15,572 nucleotides of DNA, taken from Promethearchaeota archaeon. GTDB taxonomy: Archaea; Asgardarchaeota; Lokiarchaeia; Sigynarchaeales; SOKP01. A program made the position numbers and the translations under genes. The stretch spans positions 1-15,572 of the forward strand of contig JAUWDN010000006.1 in the NCBI GenBank assembly GCA_030608765.1. The letters run 5' to 3'. A model generated the notes under the pieces. That model did not search any database and was not told the origin of the DNA. It saw only the letters and a list, made by a program, of their open reading frames with translations. Shown piece after piece: positions 8,742 through 15,391 of the stretch (positions are counted from its first letter, which is position 1; each line of letters starts with the position of its first letter).

Positions 8742-9049
8742 ATAACCCCACTATGTGTATTATTTCCACTCGAAATGTTAGCTAGTATAATATTTCGATT
8801 CCACGATATTTAAACTTTATTATTAATCGAAAAATTAATGATAACACATTAAAGGTTTAATATGTTGTTCTCATTTTATCCGATTTACAACGATTAGATC
8901 GATAATATATAATATTATTGTCGGAACTTTAAAAGATAATTATTTAGGAAGCAATATTATTAAGGGTTTAGTAGAATTTATTATATTTACCAAAATTTAA
9001 TTTCAATCAAAAACTAACCAATCTAATCTTTATAATTATAGGGACTATT
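8742..9049. other. Candidate replication origin upstream of cdc6
   Basis: A 308-bp gene-free, very AT-rich gap between divergent cdc6 and the CDP-archaeol synthase gene. Archaeal origins often lie directly beside orc1/cdc6. On the minus strand, 8776-8763 reads TTTCGAGTGGAAA, close to the core of the origin recognition box (TTCCAGTGGAAAC). GGGGT follows at 8749-8745, but with 13 intervening bases instead of about 5. A second element, TCGTGGAATCGAAATA, is on the same strand at 8806-8791. An AT-only stretch around 8903-8919 could serve as an unwinding element. The gap must also hold both gene promoters; a TATA-like stretch at 8976-8988 suits the synthase. The motifs are imperfect, so this is a candidate only. 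Confidence 0.45.
8763..8776 (-). promoter_or_regulatory. ORB-like motif near the cdc6 start
   Basis: Read on the minus strand, this is ATTTCGAGTGGAAA. It shares AGTGGAAA and the leading TTC with the archaeal mini-ORB core and differs by one base inside the inverted half-site. A GGGGT, as in the G-string of full ORBs, lies downstream at 8749-8745 but with non-canonical spacing. It could instead be a chance match or part of the cdc6 promoter. Confidence 0.35.
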
Positions 9050-9823
9050 ATGTCAACGCGTAATAATAAGGGAGATATTAATAGAAAAAACGTAAAAATT
9101 GCGATATATTTGACAATATTTTTCATTAGTTTGCTCTTTTTTAATTTTCTGGTAATTTCTATCATATTTACATGGGCTGATTGGTTGGCAACACTTATTT
9201 TTAGCGTGCTTTTTATCGTTCCCGCGTATTTTTCAAACGCTGGAATGGTTATTGTCGGCGGCGGTAAACCCTTAGATGGGGGGAAACTTTGGCGTGATGG
9301 GCGAAGAGTATTAGGAGATCACAAAACTATTTCAGGACTTGTCAAAGGGCCATTATACATTGGTCTTCCCTTAAGTTGCGCGTTATTTTTGTTATTTTTA
9401 TTTTTGTGGCCAGCTATACAAGAGATTCCAATACAGGGGGCTTCGCTTGAACTGTATAAATTATACTCTGAGATTTTTGACTATCAATATTATTTTATAG
9501 GCGGTCCCTTTCCGATTGGAATCTTGATGATAGTGTTTAGAATCGTATTTTGCTCATACGGTGCCGCATTTGGAGATTTAGCAGGATCCTTTCTTAAAAG
9601 AAGATTTGACATTAAAAGTGGAGCACCATTTTGGGTTGTAGATCAATTAGATTTTGCTGTAGGTGCTATTATTTTTGCCATAATTCCCGCTATATTTTTT
9701 CCGGGGTTATACTTGATCCCTGATATTAATATTATAATTTTTCTTCTAATTCTAACTCCATCTGTTAGTCTTATTGCTAACACAATTGCCTATCTAGTTA
9801 AATTGAAAGAAGTTCCTTGGTAG
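9050..9823 (+). CDS. carS: CDP-archaeol synthase (CTP:archaeol cytidylyltransferase)
   Basis: An integral membrane enzyme that activates unsaturated archaeol phosphate with CTP to make CDP-archaeol, the precursor of archaeal polar ether lipids. The 257-aa sequence has about five to six hydrophobic segments (approximately 17-65, 100-120, 155-172, 200-218 and 224-245). The family motif PLDGGKLWRDGRRVLGDHKT is present (D76, D90, K92), followed by a GDLAGSFLKRR block (D176) and FWVVDQLD (D198, D201). These acidic residues bind metal and CTP in the CarS/CdsA fold. The N-terminal about 20 residues are polar and slightly longer than usual. The ATG at 9050 is well placed. It ends 6 bp before the convergent NusA-like gene, with a short T-run (9826-9830) between them. 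Confidence 0.93.
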   Translation: MSTRNNKGDINRKNVKIAIYLTIFFISLLFFNFLVISIIFTWADWLATLIFSVLFIVPAYFSNAGMVIVGGGKPLDGGKLWRDGRRVLGDHKTISGLVKGPLYIGLPLSCALFLLFLFLWPAIQEIPIQGASLELYKLYSEIFDYQYYFIGGPFPIGILMIVFRIVFCSYGAAFGDLAGSFLKRRFDIKSGAPFWVVDQLDFAVGAIIFAIIPAIFFPGLYLIPDINIIIFLLILTPSVSLIANTIAYLVKLKEVPW

Positions 9824-9829
9824 TATTTT

Positions 9830-10345
9830 TCATAAACTTACAACTTCACACTTAATTTTAACTTGAAATCCTTGGTAATCTGCGAATTTAACGTAACTTT
9901 CGAAGATGCTATTGATAGCTTTTATATAATCGCCATTACAACCTACTGCAATTCCTCGTTCTTCGTAAGAGAGAAATCCAACAACAATTATAATTTGCCC
10001 AGTATGAGAATTTCTATCTATTCTTATGCTATGAATATAAGGATCAGGGAAAAAACCAAAAACTAAATTAGCTAAAACTTCTTCCTCCCGAACAAGTACG
10101 ATTCTCCTGTTTTGAAATCTTTTTCTAAGATATGACAATTTTAATTTCGCTTCAAAATATTTGTCATTATCAAGAAAGAAAAAGACGATATCTTTAACAA
10201 TAATAACATTTCTCGGGAAAATTTTAGTAGAATCGTAAAAAAAGTGAAAGAGCAATAGTTCTTTATTAGAGAATTTTTTTTTTACAGTTAATTTTTGATA
10301 AAAAAGCAAATTATCGATAAATGAGTTATGAATTGTACTCAACAT
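9830..10345 (-). CDS. NusA-like KH-domain protein (transcription elongation/termination factor type)
   Basis: A 171-aa protein resembling the short archaeal NusA, which consists of two KH domains and binds RNA. The second KH domain (about 105-171) is convincing: IIIVVGFLSYEERGIAVGCNGDYIKAI contains a GxxG loop at G135-C-N-G138. The first (about 35-105) aligns by pattern, with KIFPRNVIIVKDIVFFFLDND, then NRRIVLV, then FGFFPDPYIHSIRI. Its loop has no GxxG, so this copy has probably lost RNA binding. The first 30 or so residues are not part of the usual family and look helical and basic. The start ATG at 10345 is the only reasonable one. The gene is divergent from archease and convergent with carS. 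The archaeal NusA assignment rests on pattern recall, with a moderately diverged sequence. Confidence 0.68.
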   Translation of the reverse strand: MLSTIHNSFIDNLLFYQKLTVKKKFSNKELLLFHFFYDSTKIFPRNVIIVKDIVFFFLDNDKYFEAKLKLSYLRKRFQNRRIVLVREEEVLANLVFGFFPDPYIHSIRIDRNSHTGQIIIVVGFLSYEERGIAVGCNGDYIKAINSIFESYVKFADYQGFQVKIKCEVVSL

Positions 10346-10407
10346 ATAATTACAATTTCAGACTTATTATTTTAAACTCCTAGGAAAATTAAATCAAACA
10401 ACAAAAA

Positions 10408-10436
10408 GTTTAATTTTAAACGAGACTATTTATAGT
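10408..10436 (+). promoter_or_regulatory. Archease promoter: inverted repeat and TATA box
   Basis: GTTTAA-TT-TTAAAC at 10408-10421 is a perfect 6-bp inverted repeat. A TATA-like TTTATAG follows directly at 10429-10435. Archaeal transcription starts about 25 bases after the TATA centre, giving a start near 10457. That is downstream of the TTG at 10446 and just before the ATG at 10467, so it supports the ATG. The inverted repeat would sit just upstream of the TATA box, a position typical for regulators, but AT-rich repeats also arise by chance. Confidence 0.35.
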
Positions 10437-10466
10437 AAATTTAAATTGAAAATAATTAAAATTCAC

Positions 10467-10904
10467 ATGAAAAAAGCCGGATTTGAGTTTAGAGATCATA
10501 CTGCAGACGTTCAGGTAAGAAGTTGGGGGTCATCATTAGAAGAGGCCTTTTCGCAAACTGCTTATAGTTTAATGGCAACTATAACGCCAGATTTAAAAAA
10601 AATAACCACTAAAGTCGAAAGAAAAATAACAATTAAAGCTGAGGATAAAGAAGCTCTATTATTTGATTTTCTCTCTGAATTTTTGTATATTTTTGATGTA
10701 GATGAGCTTGTTTTTAGTCAAATCTATGTAAGTAAAATAGAAAAATTAAACGATAATTATAAGCTCCAAGCTACTCTAAAAGGCGAAAAATTCGATTTGA
10801 ATAAACACGAAATAGGAATTGAAGTTAAGGCAATAACTTATTCCTTTCTAAATATAGAAGAAAAACACGAAAGCACAATAATAGATATAGTTTTTGATAT
10901 TTAA
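10467..10904 (+). CDS. Archease, activator of RNA ligase RtcB
   Basis: A small protein that helps RtcB turn over by promoting its guanylylation, and that broadens its NTP use in tRNA splicing. With the ATG at 10467 it has 145 residues, normal for archease. The hallmark FRDHTADV (D10-H11-T12-A13-D14) and the GSSLEEAF helix are at the N-terminus. GEKFDLNKHEIGIEVKAITY and the terminal DIVFDI follow, with acidic metal-binding residues conserved. A TTG seven codons upstream (10446) would also be in frame, but it lies upstream of the predicted transcription start and adds residues the family lacks. Its partner RtcB is the next gene, convergent, with 69 bp between the stops, so the two are not co-transcribed as in many genomes. 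Confidence 0.93.
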   Translation: MKKAGFEFRDHTADVQVRSWGSSLEEAFSQTAYSLMATITPDLKKITTKVERKITIKAEDKEALLFDFLSEFLYIFDVDELVFSQIYVSKIEKLNDNYKLQATLKGEKFDLNKHEIGIEVKAITYSFLNIEEKHESTIIDIVFDI

Positions 10905-10924
10905 CTTTAAAATAATTTTTGAAT

Positions 10925-10936
10925 AATGATATCATT
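10925..10936. repeat. 12-bp palindrome between archease and RtcB stops
   Basis: AATGATATCATT is a perfect palindrome inside the 69-bp convergent spacer. The related TGATATCATT recurs at 12461-12470, just upstream of the RtcB start. A role in transcription termination or regulation is possible, but with only two copies in AT-rich sequence, chance is the simplest reading. Confidence 0.25.
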
Positions 10937-10973
10937 CAATATTTTACTCTATTCATATAGGAAAGTAAAAGAT

Positions 10974-12446
10974 TTAACCCTTTACAACTCCTATTGGAAC
11001 TAATCTTACAATTTTTTCCACGATTCCAAGATCGTGGCTTACTTGTACTACTTGATCTATATCTTTGTAAGCTCCAGGAGCCTCCTCAGCAATTATTTTA
11101 GGAGAAGCTGCTTTTACGATTATTCCTCTAGCTTTTAAATCTTCTTTAATTTTCGAACCCCAATATTTTTTTGTTGCTTTAGACCTAGACATTACTCTAC
11201 CAGATCCATGAGCAGTTGATCCAAAAGAAAGTTCCATCGCTTTTGGTCTTCCAACGCATAAGTAGGAAGCTGATCCCATAGTGCCAGGAATTAAAGCAGG
11301 TTGTCCAATTGACTTGTAATCTTGAGGAATATCAGAGTGTCCAGGGGGAAATGCTCTTGTGGCTCCCTTTCTATGAACATTAAGCTTCATTTTTTTCCCG
11401 TCAACTTCATGTTCTTCGATCTTTAAGATATTATGACAAACACCATAAATCAATTTAAAATCCAAATCGTCGAAACTCCTTTTAAACTGCTCTTGGAAAG
11501 ATTCTCTTAGCCAATGCGTAATTAATTGGCGATTATTAAAACCAAAATTTGCTGCACATGCCATGCTCTGCAAATATGTTACCGCTTCTGGAGTATCCGC
11601 TGGTACACACGCTAATTCGCGATCTGGAACTTTAATATTGTATTTCTTCATTGCTTGTTCGACATTTCGCAAAGAATCAGTGCATACTTGATGGCCAAGA
11701 GCTCGCGAACCAGTATGAACCATGACTGTTATTTGATTTTTATCAAAAATTCCTAACTTTTTAGCTATAGTCTCGTTATAAATTGTTTCTACCTTCTGAA
11801 TTTCAAGAAAATGATTACCACTTCCCAATGAACCAAGTTGCTTTATCCCTCTTTGCTTAGCTTTTTGGGAAACCAATGACGAATCGGCGTTTTTCAAAAA
11901 CCCGTTCTCTTCACAATGTTCAATATCTTCTTTTATTGCATAACCGTTATCTAACGCCCAATTTAATCCGTTATCCAAGACTTCGTCTAATTCCGAATAA
12001 TTTATGTTTAATTTTCCCTTACTTCCTAAACCTGACGGGATATTTTTAAAAATCGTGTTTAATAAACTAGGAATCGACTTCGATACATCTTTAAGATGAA
12101 GATTAGTTCTTAATAATCTTACTCCGCAATTAATATCATAACCTACGCCTCCAGGCGAAATCATGCCTGTTGCAGCGTCTGTTCCAGCAACCCCTCCTAT
12201 ACAAAAACCATAGCCTTGATGGGCATCAGAGAGCGCAATAGCGTGCTTCTTTATACCTGGAAGACATGCAACATTACTAATTTGATCAAGAGTTCTGTCG
12301 TTTTTAATCTTTTCCAAGATGTATTCGTTAGCATAAATACGGACCGGCACTATCATCTGAAATTTCTCGATTTTTCCATCCACACGAGCCATCAATGCTT
12401 TCATCGGAATTTCATAGATGTTATCATCAATTTTTTTCACATTCAT
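10974..12446 (-). CDS. rtcB: RNA-splicing ligase RtcB (tRNA ligase)
   Basis: A GTP- and Mn-dependent ligase that joins 2',3'-cyclic-phosphate or 3'-phosphate ends to 5'-OH ends. In archaea it is the ligase for spliced tRNA halves. The 490-aa length is typical. Motifs in order are SDAHQGYGF, GGVGYDINCG (D104, metal-binding C107), GSGNHFLEIQ, MVHTGSRALGHQV, VCHNILKIEEH, and GSTAHGSGRVMSR, whose H413 is the guanylylated histidine. The protein ends in IGVVKG, the family's conserved C-terminal lysine motif. No intein is inserted, although RtcB genes often carry one. The ATG at 12446 is supported by the family N-terminus (IYEIPM); upstream codons stay open for some distance but offer no ATG, GTG or TTG start. 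Archease is the neighbouring convergent gene. Confidence 0.97.
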   Translation of the reverse strand: MNVKKIDDNIYEIPMKALMARVDGKIEKFQMIVPVRIYANEYILEKIKNDRTLDQISNVACLPGIKKHAIALSDAHQGYGFCIGGVAGTDAATGMISPGGVGYDINCGVRLLRTNLHLKDVSKSIPSLLNTIFKNIPSGLGSKGKLNINYSELDEVLDNGLNWALDNGYAIKEDIEHCEENGFLKNADSSLVSQKAKQRGIKQLGSLGSGNHFLEIQKVETIYNETIAKKLGIFDKNQITVMVHTGSRALGHQVCTDSLRNVEQAMKKYNIKVPDRELACVPADTPEAVTYLQSMACAANFGFNNRQLITHWLRESFQEQFKRSFDDLDFKLIYGVCHNILKIEEHEVDGKKMKLNVHRKGATRAFPPGHSDIPQDYKSIGQPALIPGTMGSASYLCVGRPKAMELSFGSTAHGSGRVMSRSKATKKYWGSKIKEDLKARGIIVKAASPKIIAEEAPGAYKDIDQVVQVSHDLGIVEKIVRLVPIGVVKG

Positions 12447-12581
12447 ACTATCTGCAATAGTGATATCATTTTCATAAATCTTATGATTAATCGTCTTAGC
12501 ACGATTTTAATTATTAAATTGAGAAAAAAGTAAATTTCGTTCTAAATCATTAAAAACAAACTAAAAAATGTAAAAAGGTGT

Positions 12582-13316
12582 TTATTTAAGACCGATAAAC
12601 TTTAAAAGGCCTAAATCGTCCAAATCGTCTATGATAATAGCGATCTCCGCCTTTGGTACACCAGCCTCCTCAGCGATATCGCCTATTGTGTGAAAACCGT
12701 CGGCCAAATGCGCAATCTTATACTGATCTTTATTCAAAAAACCTTGGATAATCACCTGAGTGGGAAGACGCTTCGAAGTCCACTCCGGTTTCTGATCCCG
12801 AACGCTCCGTAAATCCTCCTCAGAAAGAACCAAACCTTTCTTCTCAATTACTTTCTGAGACTTGAGATAATCCTTCTCAAATATCTTCAGTATAGGAATT
12901 TTGATTGGAACTTCTGCCACATGACCGTCCTTTAACATAACATCCATAACATTTTCAAATCCTCTGAACATCCTCACATCTCCTGACCAGTTCTCCATTA
13001 TGTTTCCATACCTTTCCAGGAATTTATCGATAATCCCACTAAGAACTTTATGGGTGATTTTAGCATCATCATTTTTATCAGCTGCTGCTGTGCACAGGAT
13101 TCCTTCCTTAAAAACAAGAAGGAGATAAAATATTTGCATATCTATGATTTTCAATTCACCCGATCCTTTCGAGAACTCCACTGAAAAATCTTTTAATGCT
13201 GTTAAAAAACCAGATACTAAATCTTGGTTAAATTCTATAGTCCCATACTTCCGATGGATTAAACAAATGCCCGTAAAATTTGAAATTAAGTAAACATTGT
13301 GAAGGATTACAATCAA
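12582..13316 (-). CDS. Longin-like domain fused to a C-terminal winged helix
   Basis: A 244-aa protein not assignable to a named family. Residues 5-130 follow the order of a longin/adaptin-sigma-type fold. Two strands (VYLIS, GICLIHRKYG) lead to a helix (DLVSGFLTALKDFSVEF), strands (LKIID, FYLLLVFKEGILCTAAAD), and long helices ending near DVMLKDG. Such domains are common in Asgard archaea, where they resemble eukaryotic trafficking and GTPase-regulator modules. Residues about 185-244 form a compact winged helix (TIGDIAEEAGVPKAEIAIIIDDLDDLGLL). The start is TTG at 13316; no upstream in-frame ATG precedes a stop at 13344-13346. GAGGAG abuts the TTG, unusually close for a ribosome-binding site, so a slightly later start is possible. 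Parts of the gene are about 50% G+C with CGG arginine codons, unlike the AT-rich neighbours, suggesting transfer or special codon selection. It stands alone, divergent from cutA. Confidence 0.62.
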   Translation of the reverse strand: MIVILHNVYLISNFTGICLIHRKYGTIEFNQDLVSGFLTALKDFSVEFSKGSGELKIIDMQIFYLLLVFKEGILCTAAADKNDDAKITHKVLSGIIDKFLERYGNIMENWSGDVRMFRGFENVMDVMLKDGHVAEVPIKIPILKIFEKDYLKSQKVIEKKGLVLSEEDLRSVRDQKPEWTSKRLPTQVIIQGFLNKDQYKIAHLADGFHTIGDIAEEAGVPKAEIAIIIDDLDDLGLLKFIGLK

Positions 13317-13387
13317 CTCCTCAAAGCATAATGAAATTATTATTTAATATTTATATAAATTTTAATAATTTATATCTTCATTTTTTG

Positions 13388-13401
13388 TAAAACCGGTTTT
13401 A
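13388..13401. promoter_or_regulatory. Perfect 14-bp palindrome in a divergent promoter region
   Basis: TAAAACCGGTTTTA is a perfect palindrome with a G+C core, so it is less likely to be chance than the AT-only ones. It lies in the 189-bp gap between the longin/winged-helix gene and cutA. It sits about 30-40 bp upstream of the longin gene's TATA-like stretch (13350-13360), a typical activator or repressor position. T-rich and A-rich flanks extend it imperfectly. It could be an operator for a dimeric winged-helix regulator. Confidence 0.45.
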
Positions 13402-13505
13402 AAATCAAAAAAAAAAGAGTTTCATCTAGTTTGGTTGAGTTCTTAAATAAATTGAAATTTAAAATTGCATTATTAATTATTATAGATTACTACTAAGGGA
13501 ATTAA

Positions 13506-13820
13506 ATGGATTATTATATATTTTTAGTTACGGTTCCAAATATTGATGAGGGTAAAAAAATAGCTAATATTTTAGTTGAGAGCAGGTTGGCAGCGTGTGT
13601 AAACATAATACAAAATGTATTCTCAATCTATAGATGGAAAGGAAATATAGAAAGAGAAAACGAATTATTATTAATTATTAAGACCACAGAAAAAAATTGC
13701 GATTTGCTAATTCAAAAAGTCGGAGAAATTCATAGTTATTCAAACCCCGAGTGTGTTGCTTTCAAAATCGAAAAAGGATCAGAAAAATATTTGGATTGGA
13801 TTAACGAAGTTATAGATTAA
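13506..13820 (+). CDS. cutA: CutA1-type divalent-cation tolerance protein
   Basis: A small trimeric ferredoxin-fold protein related to the PII family and implicated in divalent metal tolerance; its true cellular role is debated. The 104-aa length is standard. The conserved blocks are the first strand YIFLVTVPN, the LVESRLAACVNII helix-strand with the conserved cysteine, IYRWKGNIE, LLIIKTTE, and the signature IHSYSNPECVAF near the C-terminus. The ATG at 13506 has an AAGGGA ribosome-binding-like sequence 5 bases upstream (13495-13500). The gene is divergent from the longin gene and 24 bp ahead of the next small ORF. Sequence and length leave little doubt about the family. Confidence 0.94.
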   Translation: MDYYIFLVTVPNIDEGKKIANILVESRLAACVNIIQNVFSIYRWKGNIERENELLLIIKTTEKNCDLLIQKVGEIHSYSNPECVAFKIEKGSEKYLDWINEVID

Positions 13821-13844
13821 TATAAACACTGCGCTGTAAATATT

Positions 13845-13988
13845 ATGACATTTGACATCTTTCAAGTAGATTGGATTAAAGTTGATATTATCATAATTGT
13901 ATTGTTAATCTTGCTTCTAATCGGTGTAAAGGTACTTAAAGAGGTATATAGATGGAGATTTTTTTTTTTCAAATCCTTCAACGATTAG
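13845..13988 (+). CDS. Short membrane-anchor ORF, likely the 5' part of the next gene
   Basis: This ATG-initiated 47-codon frame starts 24 bp after cutA. It encodes a polar stretch, one strongly hydrophobic segment (about residues 12-30, VDIIIIVLLILLLIGV), and a basic KVLKEVYRWR tail, which is a signal-anchor pattern with the positive side after the membrane. It then enters an 11-T tract (13959-13969) and stops after 18 more bases. The following frame (open from 13930 to 14655) overlaps it and lacks its own good start. Removing one T would join the two into a single 269-aa protein. It is therefore probably the broken N-terminal half of that gene, or one arm of a slippage-decoded gene. Confidence 0.55.
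   Translation: MTFDIFQVDWIKVDIIIIVLLILLLIGVKVLKEVYRWRFFFFKSFND
13959..13969 (+). repeat. T11 homopolymer at a reading-frame break
   Basis: Eleven consecutive T residues sit exactly where the anchor ORF (frame starting 13845) overlaps the downstream frame (open from 13930). A T10 or T13 version would fuse them. Such tracts are prone to sequencing error, mutational slippage and RNA polymerase slippage. Confidence 0.85.
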
Positions 13989-14025
13989 GAGAGTTGAGAA
14001 CCTTCTGGATATTAACAATCAGTTT

Positions 14026-14655
14026 TTGTCCATATCTATAAAAAAGTGCACTTTGACTAAATCTAGCGTTTTTAAGCAAGAAGATTTAACAAAACCAACA
14101 ATAATCATAATAAGAAGGAACCGAAAACTAATGTTGTTGAAAGCACTTACAGAAGCATTCTGTACATTTGGATATAATGTGCTAAATGTTCGGTTAAAAA
14201 CATTAACTAAAAACGGAACGGAACTAATGACATCTGATATCGAAAAAGAGTTGCAACAAACTCTTTCTGTTATTATAATGTTTTACAATCAAGACACTCA
14301 TTTGGTGAGTCAAAATTATAATATTATTGATTTTTCGAAAGAAGTTATGCCTTTGAATCTTCTTTTGAAAGACTATCATTGTAAGAACATAATTTTAATT
14401 AATCCCTGCTTAAAATCCTACAATCTGGAGACTTATTTAACTTTACTAAACGATTCAAACAAATTTTCTAAAATAATTACGATATTTAGTGAGAAATTAA
14501 ATCCATTTTTTAAAAACAAGAATGTAAAGAAGATACTACTGAGTAATGAAACATTTAAAAACAGCAAACATACTATTATTCAAAAAGCTAAAAGTACATT
14601 CAAGTATTACGAGACATTACTTTTAAGCGTAATAATTAGATATATAGAGAAATAG
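14026..14655 (+). CDS. Unknown protein, possibly a diverged alpha/beta-hydrolase-like fold
   Basis: A 209-aa product if begun at the TTG at 14026. The frame is open from 13930 and no ATG precedes codon 36, so the true N-terminus is uncertain. A start in the anchor ORF at 13845, joined across the T11 tract, gives a more natural 269-aa membrane-anchored protein (tail ...RFFFSNPSTIRRVENLLD). The body has an alternating strand-helix look: KPTIIIIRR, then a helix, then FGYNVLNVRLK, SVIIMFYNQD, KNIILINPC and KIITIFSE. That order recalls the core of an alpha/beta hydrolase. I see no nucleophile elbow or catalytic triad, so enzyme activity is doubtful. The family is not recognised. It is followed 28 bp later by the nucleotidyltransferase gene on the same strand. 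Confidence 0.55.
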   Translation: MSISIKKCTLTKSSVFKQEDLTKPTIIIIRRNRKLMLLKALTEAFCTFGYNVLNVRLKTLTKNGTELMTSDIEKELQQTLSVIIMFYNQDTHLVSQNYNIIDFSKEVMPLNLLLKDYHCKNIILINPCLKSYNLETYLTLLNDSNKFSKIITIFSEKLNPFFKNKNVKKILLSNETFKNSKHTIIQKAKSTFKYYETLLLSVIIRYIEK

Positions 14656-14683
14656 TAAATAAGATAAAAGCGATTAATTTCTA

Positions 14684-15391
14684 ATGAAAGAAAATAAAAT
14701 TCTAAGAGATCATTTTAATACCATTACATACTCCGAAAATCACTTGAAACTTTTTCATCAAAAAAGAGAACGATCTAAACTACTCCTGGAAATGTTCGAT
14801 AAAGAGGGATTGAACCCATTTATATATGGTAGTATTGCTCGAGGCGATGTTCATAATGATAGTGATATAGACATTGTTTTACTACAATCAATTGCTTCGT
14901 ATCAAATAGAAATAATACTCGAAAAGAACGGTTTTATTAATTACTTCAGAGAAATTATTATGGCAACTCCCGCTGACACTTTGAAACTCTACATTTATTT
15001 AAACGAGTTAGAGAGCATAACAATTCCAATATCTAAGTTCGATAGAAAATCAAGAGAATTTTACGATTTTGGAGGAAAAATTAATCTAAACCAAATAAAA
15101 AATAGTATTAGAGTGCCGGGAATCGATAAAAGGTTAGTTTTAATTCAACCTATTTCTGATGGGCATGAAGAATATTCGATTATTGGAAATGAACATTTAG
15201 CTGCAAAGCAGTTGAATGTTAGTATTGATTTAATTAATGAAAGAAGAAGAGTTCTTTTAAAGAGAGAAAGATTTGGAAAAACAGGCGTATTTTTAAAGAG
15301 ATCAATTGAAATGAACGAAACTACCGAAGATGTGTTAAAAAGATTAGCAAATAAAAAATCGATTGTGAGAAAAAAGCTGTTACAAAGATGA
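14684..15391 (+). CDS. Pol-beta-superfamily nucleotidyltransferase
   Basis: A 235-aa protein of the archaeal nucleotidyltransferase class whose substrate is unknown. The signature G49-S50 followed by ARGDVHNDSDIDIVLL gives the GS motif and the two metal-binding aspartates D61 and D63; a third acidic ligand is not obvious. Residues about 140-235 form a second conserved region (VPGIDKRLVLIQP, GNEHLAAKQLNVSIDLINERRR, then ERFGKTGVFLKR and LKRLANKKSIVRKKL). It looks like a basic nucleic-acid-binding tail with a helix-turn-helix character. The start ATG at 14684 is clear, though no strong ribosome-binding site precedes it. The stop overlaps the next gene's start as ATGA, so translation is probably coupled to the radical SAM gene. 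Addition of a nucleotide to an RNA or protein partner is possible but unproven. Confidence 0.85.
   Translation: MKENKILRDHFNTITYSENHLKLFHQKRERSKLLLEMFDKEGLNPFIYGSIARGDVHNDSDIDIVLLQSIASYQIEIILEKNGFINYFREIIMATPADTLKLYIYLNELESITIPISKFDRKSREFYDFGGKINLNQIKNSIRVPGIDKRLVLIQPISDGHEEYSIIGNEHLAAKQLNVSIDLINERRRVLLKRERFGKTGVFLKRSIEMNETTEDVLKRLANKKSIVRKKLLQR

Noticed and set aside
10446..10448. TTG as the archease start
   Set aside because: It lies upstream of the transcription start predicted from the TATA box, and it adds seven residues the family does not have.
11195..11215. Possible intein in RtcB near the guanylylated histidine
   Set aside because: The surrounding motif is continuous and the protein is of normal length.
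12461..12470. TGATATCATT repeated in the archease/RtcB spacer and upstream of RtcB as a dispersed repeat family
   Set aside because: Only two copies of a short self-complementary word in AT-rich DNA; chance is sufficient.
12216..12533. 105-codon open frame antisense to the RtcB 5' end
   Set aside because: It overlaps conserved RtcB motifs on the opposite strand and has no family features or promoter support.
13317..13505. Possible small RNA or riboswitch in the cutA/longin gap
   Set aside because: Apart from the 14-bp palindrome, the gap is low-complexity A/T with no conserved RNA structure that I can recognise.
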